Counted from the first letter of the stretch, positions 6,814-16,355 are shown. The stretch is 64,000 nucleotides of DNA from Aestuariivirga sp. (GCF_020252395.1 NZ_JADCDB010000005.1:1-64000), one strand, 5' to 3'. Numbers and translations: made by a program. Notes: generated by a model from the letters alone, not told the origin.

Positions 6814-7858
6814 TTCTTGCCCCGCCCGCCGCATCGAACAGATAGCAGCGCGCCACGTCGAAGCTGAGGCCGATCGGCGTTTCGAGCTCCTGGCGGAAGT
6901 TGCGCGCGCCCTTGGCGACGACCATCTGCTCGCCGGCGAGTGCCGAGACCAGTGTCTGGTCGCCTGTCGGTTCCAGCGAATAGAGGCTGGAATTGAGATG
7001 GCCCTGGCCGGGGGCGGCCACCGAAATATCCTCCGGGCGGATGCCGAGGATGACGCCCTGGCGGCTTCCCTTGCCCACACCCTCGACGCGCGTCGAAGGG
7101 CCGATGAAGGCGCCGTTCTCGATGTCGCCCTTCAGCAGGTTCATCGGCGGCGAGCCGATGAAACCGGCGACGAAGACATTGGCGGGGTTGTTGTAGACCT
7201 CGTCGGGCGTTCCCAGCTGCTGGATCTTGCCCCTGTTCATGATGGCGATGCGGTCGGCCAGCGTCATGGCCTCGATCTGGTCATGGGTCACATAGACCGT
7301 CGTCGTCTCCAGCCGGCGCTGGATGTGCTTCAATTGCGCGCGCATGGTGAGGCGCAGCTTGGCGTCGAGGTTGGACAAGGGCTCGTCCATCAGGAAGACG
7401 CGCGGATGGCGCACCACGGCGCGCGCGAGCGCTGCGCGCTGGCGCTGGCCGCCGGACAGGGCGCGCGGCTTGCGGTCAAGCAGATCGCCCAGCTCCACGA
7501 TGGCGGCGGCCTCGCGCACCATCCGGTCGTGCTTTTCCTTCGGCACGCCGCGCATGCGCAAGGGAAAGCGGATGTTCTCGTAGATCGTCATATTGGGGTA
7601 GAGCGCGTAGGACTGGAACACCATGGCCACGTCCCGGTCGCGCGCGTCCACGTCGTTCACCGTCTCGCCGTCAATCAGGATCTCGCCGCCCGTCGGGTCT
7701 TCGAGGCCCGCAATCATCCGCATGGTCGTCGTCTTGCCGCAGCCCGAGGGGCCGAGGAAAACCATGAACTCCTTGTCGCGGATGTCGAGGTCGATCGCAT
7801 CCACGCCGACCACCGGGCCCCAGGCCTTGCTGATCTTGTTGAGGCTGATCGATGCCAT
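6809..7858 (-). CDS. ugpC: ABC transporter ATP-binding protein, UgpC/MalK type
   Basis: A 349-residue ATPase of the CUT1 carbohydrate-import class (MalK/UgpC/MsmK). It has Walker [10 protein letters not shown] (36-44), Q loop FQSYALYPNM, signature LSGGQ (134-138), Walker B VFLMDEP (154-160), H-loop VTHDQIEAMTLADR, and a C-terminal TOBE/regulatory region with GIRPEDI. A GGGGAG ribosome site precedes ATG 7858. No permease or solute-binding gene is beside it: downstream is the truncated monooxygenase, upstream the divergent oxidoreductase operon. It may have lost its partners or may serve several sugar transporters, as such ATPases can. The symbol is a family label; the substrate cannot be read from sequence. 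Confidence 0.88.
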   Translation of the reverse strand: MASISLNKISKAWGPVVGVDAIDLDIRDKEFMVFLGPSGCGKTTTMRMIAGLEDPTGGEILIDGETVNDVDARDRDVAMVFQSYALYPNMTIYENIRFPLRMRGVPKEKHDRMVREAAAIVELGDLLDRKPRALSGGQRQRAALARAVVRHPRVFLMDEPLSNLDAKLRLTMRAQLKHIQRRLETTTVYVTHDQIEAMTLADRIAIMNRGKIQQLGTPDEVYNNPANVFVAGFIGSPPMNLLKGDIENGAFIGPSTRVEGVGKGSRQGVILGIRPEDISVAAPGQGHLNSSLYSLEPTGDQTLVSALAGEQMVVAKGARNFRQELETPIGLSFDVARCYLFDAAGGARI

Positions 7859-7880
7859 GCGCGACTCCCCTTTTCACAGA

Positions 7881-7900
7881 AGTGTTGCACATCCGACACT
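7881..7900. promoter_or_regulatory. Dyad in the divergent ugpC/oxidoreductase promoter region
   Basis: AGTGT (7881-7885) and ACACT (7896-7900) form an inverted repeat separated by 10 bases, just upstream of the ATPase start. The geometry fits a dimeric repressor such as a DeoR/LacI/GntR-type sugar regulator, none of which is encoded nearby. Speculative. Confidence 0.35.
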
Positions 7901-8048
7901 AAATGCAAGATCACGGCGCGATTGTTTCGTAATTCCATGTCCTGCAGCGAATCGGAAGCACCCGCTGCCGGCCGGGGCGGCCCACTCCACAGGCGGGTCA
8001 CGCCTTCGCACTTGCGAAATCACACGCAACTCTGATTAACAATACTTA

Positions 8049-8076
8049 TTGACAGGCAAAGGCCCAAAAGTATCTT
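8049..8076 (+). promoter_or_regulatory. Sigma-70-type promoter of the dehydrogenase operon
   Basis: TTGACA at 8049-8054 is followed after 16 bases by TATCTT (8071-8076), 32 bases before the ATG at 8108, with AGGA at 8098-8101 as ribosome site. The -35 hexamer is perfect, the -10 matches four of six positions, and the spacing is acceptable. Confidence 0.6.
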
Positions 8077-8107
8077 ATTCTCCGCATCCAGCAATCAGGA
8101 GACCGGT

Positions 8108-9463
8108 ATGCCGGCAGACGATATCCCGCGCGGTCCACGCCGCATCGGCGCGACAACCGGCCTTGCAGCTGATCTCGCCCGCCGCCTCGAGAAAGAGGGC
8201 CGGCCGATCCGCGTCGGCCTCATCGGCTCGGGCGAGATGGGCACCGACATCGTCACCCAATGCCAGCAGATGACAGGCATCACGGTGGCCGCCATCGCCG
8301 AGATCAATCTCGCCTCGGCGCGCAAGGCCCTCGGCATTGCGGGCCGCGCCGATGACCAGGTTGCCGAAGCCGCAACCGCATCGGCCCTCGCATCGGCGCT
8401 TGAGGGCGGCAGGACCGCCATCACGCAGGATGCACAGCTTGTCTGCACCTCGCCCCACATTGATGTGGTGATCGACGCCACCGGCAAGCCCGCCGTGGGC
8501 GCCGAAATCGGCCTCGCCGCCATGGAACATGGCAAGCACCTTGTCATGATGAATGTCGAGGCCGACGTTACCATCGGCGCCTATCTGGCGCGCGAGGCGA
8601 AACGGCTGGGCGTCGTCTATACGCTGGGCGCGGGCGACGAGCCCTCCTCCGCCATGGAGCTCGTCAATTTCGTCACCGGCCTCGGCTACCCCATCGTCGC
8701 TGCCGGCAAGGGCAAGAACAACCCGCTCAACATCGATGCCACCCCGGCCCAGTACATGGACGAGGCCAAGCGGCGGAACATGAACCCGCGCATGCTGGTG
8801 GAGTTCGTCGACGGCTCCAAGACCATGGTGGAAATGGCCGCCATCGCCAATGCCACCGGCCTCGTGCCTGACTGCCCCGGCATGCACGGCCCCGCGGCAA
8901 CACTCGACCAGCTGGAGAAGGTGCTGTGCCCGAAAGCCGATGGCGGCGTTCTGTCTAAGAAGGGCGTTGTCGACTATTCGATCGGCAAGGGTGTTGCCCC
9001 CGGCGTCTTCGTCATCGCCGAAATGGCGCACCCGCGCGTGCGCGAGCGCATGCATGACCTGAAGCTCGGCCCTGGCCCCTACTACACCTTCTACCGGCCC
9101 TACCACCTCACCAGCCTCGAGGTGCCGCTCTCCTGTGCCCGCGCCGTGCTCTACCACGCGGCCGACATGGCGCCGCTTGATGTGCCCTCGGCCGAGGTCT
9201 GCGCCGTGGCCAAGAAGGCTCTCGTTCCGGGCGAGCGTCTCGACGCCATCGGCGAGTACACCTACCGCGCCTGGATCATGACGGTGGCCGATGCCCTGCG
9301 CGACCGCGCCATCCCCTGCGGCCTGCTGGAAAACGGCAAGGCCACGAAGCCCATCGGGAAGGGCGAACTCCTCACCTACGACAATTGCGCGGTGGATGAT
9401 TCCGCCCGCATCGTGGCGCTGCGCCAGCGCCAGGACGACATGCTGAAAGGGTCGCTGACATGA
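8108..9463 (+). CDS. NAD(P)-dependent oxidoreductase, homoserine-dehydrogenase-like with SAF-like C-terminus
   Basis: A 451-residue protein with an N-terminal Rossmann fold (GLIGSGEMG at 37-45, then VVIDATGKPAVGAE) of the homoserine dehydrogenase/Gfo-Idh type, a central catalytic region, and a C-terminal part with IPCGLLENGKATKPI of the kind labelled SAF domain and sometimes misnamed FlgA. It is too short and divergent to be homoserine dehydrogenase of threonine synthesis, and it heads an operon with E1 alpha, E1 beta, E2 and a sugar kinase (4-base overlap with E1 alpha), so it probably oxidises or isomerises a polyol- or sugar-derived substrate. The exact substrate is unknown. Confidence 0.75.
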   Translation: MPADDIPRGPRRIGATTGLAADLARRLEKEGRPIRVGLIGSGEMGTDIVTQCQQMTGITVAAIAEINLASARKALGIAGRADDQVAEAATASALASALEGGRTAITQDAQLVCTSPHIDVVIDATGKPAVGAEIGLAAMEHGKHLVMMNVEADVTIGAYLAREAKRLGVVYTLGAGDEPSSAMELVNFVTGLGYPIVAAGKGKNNPLNIDATPAQYMDEAKRRNMNPRMLVEFVDGSKTMVEMAAIANATGLVPDCPGMHGPAATLDQLEKVLCPKADGGVLSKKGVVDYSIGKGVAPGVFVIAEMAHPRVRERMHDLKLGPGPYYTFYRPYHLTSLEVPLSCARAVLYHAADMAPLDVPSAEVCAVAKKALVPGERLDAIGEYTYRAWIMTVADALRDRAIPCGLLENGKATKPIGKGELLTYDNCAVDDSARIVALRQRQDDMLKGSLT

Positions 9464-10476
9464 ACGCCGTGGGCAAGATCAAGCCGAACGCCCGGCCTTT
9501 CTACCAGAAGTATTCAGCCGGCCAGCTGAAGGAAGCCTTGCGCAAGATGTATTTGATCCGCCGCTTCGAGGAAGGTGCTGAAGAGGCCTATATGCGCGGG
9601 CTGATCCACGGCACCATGCATCTCTCCATTGGCCAGGAGGGCTCCGCCGTTGGCGCCACCATGGCGCTGCGCAACTCCGACTACATCACATCGACGCATC
9701 GCGGCCATGGCCACTGCATCGGCAAGGGGGCGGACCCCAAGCTGATGTTCGCCGAGTTCTTCGGCAAGGAAGAGGGCTATTGCCGGGGCCGCGGCGGCTC
9801 CATGCACATCGCCGATGTGGCGACGGGCAACCTTGGCGCCAATGGCATCGTGGGCGGCGGGCTTCCCATTGCGGTGGGGGCGGCACTCGCCATCAAGAAG
9901 CAGAAGCGAGACGACGTGGCCATGTGCTTCTTCGGCGATGGCGCCTCCAATGAAGGCGCCTTCCACGAGGCGCTCAACATGGCGGCGGTCTGGAAGCTGC
10001 CCGTGGTCTTCGTCTGCGAGAACAATAAATACGGCATGTCGGTGCCGACCGAGCGGTCCATGGCGGTGGCGAATGTGGCGGACCGTGCATCCGCCTATGG
10101 CATGCCCGGCGTCATCGCCGACGGCAATTCCATTGCCGACGTGGAAGAGGCGATTGACGAGGCCATCGCACGGGCGCGCCGCGGCGATGGTCCGACGCTC
10201 GTCGAATGCAAGACCTACCGCACCCGCGGCCACTCCCGCTCCGACCGCAACCGCTATCGGACCAGGGAAGAGATCGAGGAATGGAAGGCGCGTGACCCCA
10301 TTCCGCATTTCGAGGCCGAACTGATGGCGCACGGCCTCGCCACCGAGGCGGAGGTGAACGCCATCCGCAACTCCGCCGAGGCCGAGATCGCCGCTGGCAT
10401 CGAATTCGCGCGGCTGGGCACCGATCCCAACCCCGCCGAAGTGACGCGCGACGTCTATTCCAACGAGGCCGCTTGA
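9460..10476 (+). CDS. Thiamine-diphosphate dehydrogenase E1 component, alpha subunit (PDH/acetoin type)
   Basis: A 338-residue E1 alpha subunit. The ThDP signature is clear: [15 protein letters not shown], followed by [14 protein letters not shown] (the GDG-x-NN motif); [18 protein letters not shown] and [10 protein letters not shown] are typical E1 alpha segments. With the beta subunit it would decarboxylate a 2-oxo acid or cleave acetoin and hand the acyl group to the lipoyl E2 encoded two genes on. It overlaps the gene before by ATGA. The context (sugar-type oxidoreductase, PfkB kinase) argues against this being the housekeeping pyruvate dehydrogenase. Confidence 0.85.
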   Translation: MNAVGKIKPNARPFYQKYSAGQLKEALRKMYLIRRFEEGAEEAYMRGLIHGTMHLSIGQEGSAVGATMALRNSDYITSTHRGHGHCIGKGADPKLMFAEFFGKEEGYCRGRGGSMHIADVATGNLGANGIVGGGLPIAVGAALAIKKQKRDDVAMCFFGDGASNEGAFHEALNMAAVWKLPVVFVCENNKYGMSVPTERSMAVANVADRASAYGMPGVIADGNSIADVEEAIDEAIARARRGDGPTLVECKTYRTRGHSRSDRNRYRTREEIEEWKARDPIPHFEAELMAHGLATEAEVNAIRNSAEAEIAAGIEFARLGTDPNPAEVTRDVYSNEAA

Positions 10477-11462
10477 TGCGTGAACTGACTTACGCTCAGG
10501 CCATCCAGGAGGCGCTTGCGCAGGCGATGGATGCCGATCCCGCGGTGTTCCTCATGGGCGAGGATATCGGCGTCTATGGCGGCGCCTTCCAGGTGACGGG
10601 CGACCTCGTGCATCGTTACGGCGAGGAGCGGGTGATGGATGCCCCGATTTCCGAGCTTGGCCAGGCCGGTGTCGCGGTGGGAGCCGCGCTTGCGGGCTGC
10701 AAGCCGGTGCTGGAATTCCAGTTCTCGGATTTCGCGACACTCGCCATGGAGCAGATCGTCAACCAGGCGGCCAAGCTCCGCTACATGCTCGGCGGCAAGG
10801 TGAACGTACCGCTGGTCATGCGCTTTCCCGCCGGTTCCGGCACGGGTGCGGCAGCACAGCATTCGCAGTCGCTCGATGCCTGGCTCGCCCATGTGCCGGG
10901 CCTCAAGGTGGTGCAACCGTCCACTCCGGCGGACGTGAAGGGCATGCTGCTCGCCGCCATCGACGACCCCGACCCCGTCATGGTCTTCGAGCACAAGCTT
11001 CTCTACAAGATGAAGGGCGAGGTGCCGGAGGAGCCCTATCGCATTCCCATCGGCAAGGCGCATGTGGCGCGCAAGGGGCGTGACGTCACCGTGGTCGCCA
11101 CCTCCATCATGGTTCACAAGTCGCTGGAAGCGGCGGAGACGCTTGCGGCGGAAGGAATCGACGTCGAGGTGATCGACCTGCGCACGCTGCGGCCCATCGA
11201 CACCGCCACCATCATCGGCAGCGTGAAGAAGACCTCGCGCATGGCCTGCGTCTATGAGGGCGTGAAGACGCTCGGCATCGGCGCGGAGATCAGCGCGCGC
11301 ATCGCCGAGAGCGAGGCGTTCGACTATCTCGACGCGCCGATCCTGCGGCTGGGCGGGGCCGAGTCCCCCATTCCCTACAACCCGGAACTCGAGAAGGCGG
11401 CCGTGCCGCAGGCGCCGGGCATTGTCGAGGGACTTCGCAACCTCGTCCGCGGGCGCCTGTAG
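10476..11462 (+). CDS. Thiamine-diphosphate dehydrogenase E1 component, beta subunit
   Basis: A 328-residue E1 beta/transketolase-like subunit: [15 protein letters not shown] and [18 protein letters not shown] near the N-terminus are diagnostic of PdhB/AcoB/BkdA2 proteins, followed by the ferredoxin-like C-terminal transketolase domain with [11 protein letters not shown]. The ATG overlaps the stop of the alpha gene (TGATG), so equimolar synthesis is likely. There is no N-terminal lipoyl domain, unlike some alphaproteobacterial housekeeping PdhB proteins, which supports a specialised acetoin-type complex. Confidence 0.85.
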   Translation: MRELTYAQAIQEALAQAMDADPAVFLMGEDIGVYGGAFQVTGDLVHRYGEERVMDAPISELGQAGVAVGAALAGCKPVLEFQFSDFATLAMEQIVNQAAKLRYMLGGKVNVPLVMRFPAGSGTGAAAQHSQSLDAWLAHVPGLKVVQPSTPADVKGMLLAAIDDPDPVMVFEHKLLYKMKGEVPEEPYRIPIGKAHVARKGRDVTVVATSIMVHKSLEAAETLAAEGIDVEVIDLRTLRPIDTATIIGSVKKTSRMACVYEGVKTLGIGAEISARIAESEAFDYLDAPILRLGGAESPIPYNPELEKAAVPQAPGIVEGLRNLVRGRL

Positions 11463-11463
11463 C

Positions 11464-12708
11464 ATGGCCGTCGAAGTGATTCTTCCGCGCGTCGACATGG
11501 ACATGGCGACGGGCAAGATTTCCAAGTGGCACCACAAGGATGGCGACAAGGTCGCCAAGGGCGCCGCCCTGTTCGAGATCGAGACCGACAAGGCCGCGAT
11601 GGAGATCGACGCGCCCGCCGATGGCATTCTGCGCAACATCGTGGTGAGCGAGGGGTGCACGGCCCCCGTCGGCTCCGCCGTGGCGTGGATCTATGCCGAA
11701 GGCGAGGCGGTCAGTGCTCCTGCCCCTGCGAAGGTGGCCGCAGCGCCTGTAGCGCCCGCCGCTACACCGGCAGCTGCTGCGCCCGTCGCTTCAGCCCCAG
11801 CCGCCAACGGCGAAGCCCCGCGCGCCACACCACTCGCCCGCCGTATGGCGCGGCAGGCCGGTCTGACACTTAGCGCCATCGCAGGCAGCGGCCCACGCGG
11901 CCGTATCGTCGCGGCGGATGTGCGCGGTGCGGGCGAGGCAAAGCCAGCACCCGTCGCAGCCCCTGCCCCCTCCACCGGCAGCGTGCAGAATCTCCACGTC
12001 CCCGGCAGCTTCGAGGTGATCCCGGTCGACGGCATGCGCCGCACCATCGCGGCGCGGCTGACGGAGTCGAAGCAGACCGTCCCGCATTTCTACCTCTCCG
12101 TCACCTGCACGCTCGACACCCTGCTGGCCACGCGCGAGCGGCTGAACGCCTCAGCCCCCAAGGGCGCCGGCGGCAAGCCGCTGTGGAAGCTGTCGATCAA
12201 CGACTTCATCATCAAGGCCATGGGCGCCGCACTCCAGAAGGTGCCTGCCGCGAATGTCACATGGGCCGGGGACTCGATCCTGCGGCACAAATCGAGCGAT
12301 GTGGGTGTTGCGGTGGCTGTCGAGGGCGGGCTCTTCACCCCCGTCCTGCGCGCCGTCGAGACGAAGACGCTCGCCGCCATTTCCGCCGAAATGAAGGAAC
12401 TCGCCGCCAAGTCCCGCGCCCGCAAGCTTCAGCCATCCGAATACCAGGGCGGAACCACGGCCATCTCCAATCTCGGCATGTATGGGATCGAGCAGTTCAC
12501 TGCCATCATCAACCCGCCGCAGGCCACGATCCTGGCGGTCGGCACCGCAGTGGAGCGCTTCGTGCCGGTCAACGGCCAGCCGGTTCTGGCCACCCAGATG
12601 ACCGCCACCCTCTCCTGCGATCACCGGGCGGTGGACGGCGCGGTGGGTGCCGAGTTGCTGCAGGCCTTCCGGAGCCTTATTGAAGAACCGTTGCTGATGC
12701 TGGCCTGA
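11464..12708 (+). CDS. Dihydrolipoamide acyltransferase (E2) of the 2-oxo acid/acetoin dehydrogenase complex
   Basis: A 414-residue E2. The N-terminal lipoyl domain contains the lysine motif ETDKAAMEI (about residue 40); a flexible Ala/Pro-rich linker follows (about 80-120), then a peripheral-subunit-binding domain (LARRMARQAGLTLSAI and GSGPRGRIVAADV), and a catalytic domain ending in SCDHRAVDGAVG, the DHRxxxG-type active site. ATG 11464 follows the E1 beta stop by one base; an upstream in-frame ATG at 11422 lies inside E1 beta and lacks a lipoyl-domain start. No E3 gene is present, so the complex must borrow a dihydrolipoamide dehydrogenase encoded elsewhere. Confidence 0.88.
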   Translation: MAVEVILPRVDMDMATGKISKWHHKDGDKVAKGAALFEIETDKAAMEIDAPADGILRNIVVSEGCTAPVGSAVAWIYAEGEAVSAPAPAKVAAAPVAPAATPAAAAPVASAPAANGEAPRATPLARRMARQAGLTLSAIAGSGPRGRIVAADVRGAGEAKPAPVAAPAPSTGSVQNLHVPGSFEVIPVDGMRRTIAARLTESKQTVPHFYLSVTCTLDTLLATRERLNASAPKGAGGKPLWKLSINDFIIKAMGAALQKVPAANVTWAGDSILRHKSSDVGVAVAVEGGLFTPVLRAVETKTLAAISAEMKELAAKSRARKLQPSEYQGGTTAISNLGMYGIEQFTAIINPPQATILAVGTAVERFVPVNGQPVLATQMTATLSCDHRAVDGAVGAELLQAFRSLIEEPLLMLA

Positions 12709-12738
12709 GACAGGCACGGCCGATCAAGGGAGTTTTCC

Positions 12739-13686
12739 GTGCCGCGCTACGACTATGTCTCGATGGGGTTCTACACCTTTGATTGCCTCGGCTGGCCCTT
12801 CACCGAAATCCCGCCCGGGGGCGGCACGGTGTTCATCGACGAACTGACGCTCGCCGTTTCGGGTGCGGGCGGTACGGCTGCCATCGCCGCCGCCAAGATG
12901 GGCCTCAACACGCTGGCCGTCGCGGGCGTCGGCGAGGACCTAATGGGCGACTGGGTGCTGCAGCGGCTCGCCCATTTTGGCGTCGACACGTGGGGCGTGC
13001 AGCGCCAGCCCGGCTGGAAGACCTCCTCCTCCATCGTCACCACGCGTGCCGACGGCTCACGCCCCGCACTTCACATGAAGGGCGCCACATCGAACTTCTT
13101 CGTGACCGGCGAAATGATCCCGCGCGCCACCGACACCAAAGTGTTCCACGCCGGCGGCGTCGGGCTGATGGATGCCATGGACAAGGGCCAGACGGCGGTG
13201 GTGATGAAGACCGCCAAGGCTCATGGCGCCACGACCACGGTGGACGTCTTCGCCGGGAGTCCGAAGGACCTGCCGGCCATCGCCCGAGTGCTGCCCTATA
13301 CCGACTATTTCATGCCCTCGATCGAGGAGGCCCAGGCGCTGTGCGGCCGCAGCGAGCATGGCGACACGGCGAAGTTCTTCCTCGACATGGGGGTGAAGGC
13401 CTGCGTGCTGACACTGGGCGGCGACGGCGCCTATTACCATGACCGCGACGGCGTGAAGTTCCGTGTGCCAGCCTTCGACATCGCCGTCAAATGCACCTGC
13501 GGCTGCGGCGATGCCTTCGATGCGGGCTTCGCGGTGGCGCTGGTGCATGGCTTCGACATGGAAACGGCGGTGCGGTTCGCGCAGGCGACCTCGGCGCTCA
13601 ACGCCACCGGGCTCGGCTCGCAGGCGGGCGTGAAGGATTTCGAGCATACGCTGGAATTTATGAAGCGGACGAGGATGCGGGGCTGA
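12739..13686 (+). CDS. PfkB/ribokinase-family carbohydrate kinase
   Basis: A 315-residue kinase of the ribokinase family. It has an N-terminal sugar-binding region with VSGAGGTAAIAAAKMGL, and near residue 253 the second PfkB signature, here GCGDAFDAGF instead of the usual GAGDxFxxG; the aspartate is the catalytic base. Translation starts at GTG 12739 after AGGGAG. It closes the oxidoreductase-E1-E2 operon 30 bases after E2, suggesting that an intermediate of that pathway is phosphorylated. The specific sugar is unknown. Confidence 0.82.
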   Translation: MPRYDYVSMGFYTFDCLGWPFTEIPPGGGTVFIDELTLAVSGAGGTAAIAAAKMGLNTLAVAGVGEDLMGDWVLQRLAHFGVDTWGVQRQPGWKTSSSIVTTRADGSRPALHMKGATSNFFVTGEMIPRATDTKVFHAGGVGLMDAMDKGQTAVVMKTAKAHGATTTVDVFAGSPKDLPAIARVLPYTDYFMPSIEEAQALCGRSEHGDTAKFFLDMGVKACVLTLGGDGAYYHDRDGVKFRVPAFDIAVKCTCGCGDAFDAGFAVALVHGFDMETAVRFAQATSALNATGLGSQAGVKDFEHTLEFMKRTRMRG

Positions 13687-13695
13687 CAGCGGCGT

Positions 13696-13850
13696 CGCCC
13701 GCTTCTCCAGCGGGTGAAGACGGGACCGGTTGCGAAAGCAACGGGGAGATGAGGGGACGTCGAGTGAACGATTGTGGGTGGAGCTGACGTGCCCTCACCT
13801 ACCTTAACTTTATTGGGCCCCTTCCCCGCAAGCCGGTGAGGACGAGAAAG
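13696..13850. repeat. Structured intergenic repeat, copy 1
   Basis: This 150-base gap between two convergent genes contains a series of hairpins: CCGGTTGC/GCAACGG (13726-13744), GATGAGGGGACGT pairing with ACGTGCCCTCA (13749 to about 13797), and CTTCCCCGCAAGCCGG. The same order of modules is found at 32362-32502 with diverged sequence, so this is a dispersed structured element rather than a simple terminator. It may end transcription of both flanking operons. Confidence 0.6.
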
Positions 13851-13859
13851 GAACAAGCC

Positions 13860-15314
13860 TCAGAACGAACCGAACATCCCGCCCAGCACGATCACAACCA
13901 CCAGCGCCAGGATGGCGCCGAGGATGCCGACCATGACGATGTCGCGGTAGGCTTCCTTGTGGTTCGACCCGCACACGGCCAGCAGTGTGACCACCGCGCC
14001 ATTGTGCGGCAGGCTGTCGAGCGTGCCGGAGCTGATGACGGCCACCCGGTGCAGGAGTGCCGGATCCATGCCGATGGCCGCGGCGCGCTGCATGAAGGTG
14101 CCCCCCAGCGCATCGAGCGCGATGGTGAGGCCGCCCGAGGCCGAGCCCGTTAAAGCCGCGAGTACGTTGACCGCCACCGACAGCGAAACGAGCGGGCCGC
14201 CGCCGATGCCCAGCACCCAGCCGCTCACATCCTTGAAGGCCGGCATGGCGGCCACAACAGCGCCGAAGCCGACGAGGCTCGCCACCGACATGATGGGCAG
14301 GACCGAGGCATTGGCGCCGGCGTCGATGGTGCTCTTGAGGGCCGGCAGCCGGCGGACGTTGATGGCAAGGGCCGTGACGATGGCCGCCGCCAGCGCGGTG
14401 ATCACCGCCCACACCCCGCTCAGCGCCGAAAGCGACGTCGCCCCGAACTCCGGCTTGGCCAGAAAGTCCGCATTGACCTGCGGAAGAATGAAAAAGGACA
14501 TGAGGATGTTGACGATGATCACCACCACCAGCGGCAGCGCCGCAAGCGCGACGGAGGGTGGCTTCAGCGCCACAGCACCGCTGTTGATTTCCGCCGGATC
14601 GAATTCGCGGGCCGTGGTGGCGCGCTCGCGCAGCTTTTCATTCTCGGCCAGGTCGCGCGCCGTGGCCGGGCGGCCGTCGCCGAAACCCTCGCCGCGCGTT
14701 GCGGCGCGGGCCTGCTCGCGGTTGAGCCACCACAGGCCGAAGCCCAGCATGACGAGGGACGCGATGATGCCAAGGCCCGGTGCTGCAAAAGGCGTGGTGC
14801 CGAAGAAGGGCATGGGGATGGCGTTCTGGATCGAGGGCGTTCCCGGCAAGGCCGACATGGTGAAGGTGGAGGTGCCGAGCACGATGGCCGCCGGCATCAG
14901 CCGGCGCGGGATTGAGGCCGAGCGGAACAGCTCCTGCGCCATGGGGGCGAGCACGAAGAAGGCGACGAAAAGGCTGACGCCGCCATAGGTGACGAGTGCG
15001 CCCGCCAGCACGACCGCGAGAATGGCGCGGCCGGCGCCGAGCCTTTCCACCATCCACTTGGCGATGACCGTGACGGAGCCCGAATCCTCCATCAGCTTGC
15101 CGAACAGCGCGCCCAGCAGAAACAGCGGAAAGAACTGGGCGATGAAACCCGCCCCGCTCACCATGAACACCTGCGTCCAGTGCGCCAGCAGCGGCTCGCC
15201 CGAGAACATGGCCGTGACCAGCGCCGCGATGGGCGCCAGCAGCAGGATGCTCCAGCCGCGGAAGGCAAGCGCGATGAGGATCGCGAGGCCGGCGAGAATT
15301 CCCAGCAGTCCCAT
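13860..15314 (-). CDS. GntP-family permease
   Basis: A 484-residue integral membrane protein with about 12 hydrophobic segments, of the GntP/citrate-H+ symporter type. Typical stretches are VVLAGALVTYGGVSLFVAFF, LPGTPSIQNAIPMPFFGTT and SGTLDSLPHNGAVVTLL. The family imports gluconate, hydroxybutyrate and related organic acids. It lies 3 bases downstream of a DUF3734-type patatin gene, a pairing I associate with poly-3-hydroxybutyrate use in alphaproteobacteria, so an acid such as 3-hydroxybutyrate is a plausible substrate. Not proven by sequence. Confidence 0.85.
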   Translation of the reverse strand: MGLLGILAGLAILIALAFRGWSILLLAPIAALVTAMFSGEPLLAHWTQVFMVSGAGFIAQFFPLFLLGALFGKLMEDSGSVTVIAKWMVERLGAGRAILAVVLAGALVTYGGVSLFVAFFVLAPMAQELFRSASIPRRLMPAAIVLGTSTFTMSALPGTPSIQNAIPMPFFGTTPFAAPGLGIIASLVMLGFGLWWLNREQARAATRGEGFGDGRPATARDLAENEKLRERATTAREFDPAEINSGAVALKPPSVALAALPLVVVIIVNILMSFFILPQVNADFLAKPEFGATSLSALSGVWAVITALAAAIVTALAINVRRLPALKSTIDAGANASVLPIMSVASLVGFGAVVAAMPAFKDVSGWVLGIGGGPLVSLSVAVNVLAALTGSASGGLTIALDALGGTFMQRAAAIGMDPALLHRVAVISSGTLDSLPHNGAVVTLLAVCGSNHKEAYRDIVMVGILGAILALVVVIVLGGMFGSF

Positions 15315-15317
15315 GGT

Positions 15318-16355
15318 TCAGCTCTCCGCCAAAAGCACGTCGATGTCGGCACTGCTGCGCTTGCCCACGTCATCGCCATGTAGGGCGATGAACCGGTCAG
15401 CGGCGCGGCGCCCCTCGGAATGCAGCATCTCGATGAAGTCCCACTCGGCATTGAGCTTGGAGGAAGCGCCAAGCTCGGCCAGCTTCTCCGTCATGATGCG
15501 GTGGGTGCGCATGCGGGCCCAGCGGGCCCCCTCGCCCGTGCCGGGATCCACCACCTGGCGCAGCAGGGCGATCATGCGGATCTCCTTCATCAGCGGCGAA
15601 TTGAAGGAAATCTCGTTCAGGCGGTTGAGGATGTCCGCGGCAGTTCGCGGCACCTCGGAACGCTCACGCGGATTGATCTGCACCAGGATCGTGTCACGCG
15701 CGTTGCTCTCGCGCACCAGCGGGGTGATGGTCGGGTTGCCGGCATAGCCGCCGTCCCAATAGGCCTCGCCGCCGATCTCCACCGCCTGGAACATGGTTGG
15801 CAGGCAGGCGGAGGCCAGCAGCACGTCCGCGGTGATCTCGGCATTGCGGAAGATGTGGCCGCGCCCGGTGCGCACATTGGTGGCGGTGATGAAGAGCTTG
15901 ATGGGGGACTTCGCCAGCCCGGCGAAATCGATACTTTCCTCAAGAATGGGCTTCAGCGGATTGTAGCCCGCCGGGTTGAGATCATAAGGCGAGGCGACGC
16001 GCGTGAGCAGGTCCATCGCGAGATAAACAGGCGAATGGTCGAGCGACCAGCGCCCCAGCATCTTGTCCAGCGGCGTCCTCTGGAAGGGGCTGAAGGCGGC
16101 GGCATCGGACACGCGCTTCCAATAGGCGAAGAGCGCAGCCTTGGCGCCTTCCGGGCCACCCTTGTTCCAGCCATCGGCCAGCACCGCGGCATTCATGGCC
16201 CCGGCGGAGGTGCCCGAAATCGCCTCGATCAGGAACCGCGGTTCCTCCAGCATGCGGTCGATCACGCCCCAGGTGAAAGCCCCGTGCGAGCCCCCGCCCT
16301 GCAGCGCGAGGTCAATGAGGATCGGTTTTCCATCGTTGTTACGGGGCTTTGCCAT
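15318..16355 (-). CDS. Patatin-like phospholipase/esterase with DUF3734
   Basis: A 345-residue patatin-like hydrolase. It has the oxyanion-hole loop LQGGGSHGAF (about 19-27), the nucleophile elbow GTSAG (48-52, Ser50) and the catalytic DGG near residue 202 (YWDGGYAGN), which completes the Ser-Asp dyad. The C-terminal region with FNSPLMKEIRMIALLRQVV corresponds to DUF3734. No signal peptide is seen, so a cytoplasmic role is likely, possibly in polyhydroxyalkanoate or lipid turnover. It forms a two-gene operon with the GntP permease, and its promoter region carries TTGC/GCAA dyads. Confidence 0.87.
   Translation of the reverse strand: MAKPRNNDGKPILIDLALQGGGSHGAFTWGVIDRMLEEPRFLIEAISGTSAGAMNAAVLADGWNKGGPEGAKAALFAYWKRVSDAAAFSPFQRTPLDKMLGRWSLDHSPVYLAMDLLTRVASPYDLNPAGYNPLKPILEESIDFAGLAKSPIKLFITATNVRTGRGHIFRNAEITADVLLASACLPTMFQAVEIGGEAYWDGGYAGNPTITPLVRESNARDTILVQINPRERSEVPRTAADILNRLNEISFNSPLMKEIRMIALLRQVVDPGTGEGARWARMRTHRIMTEKLAELGASSKLNAEWDFIEMLHSEGRRAADRFIALHGDDVGKRSSADIDVLLAES

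Noticed and set aside
8075-9157. Open frame opposite the oxidoreductase, and similar ones at 6998-8035 and 21048-22130
   Set aside because: Low-complexity His/Arg/Asp-rich sequences mirroring GC-rich codons of the true genes.
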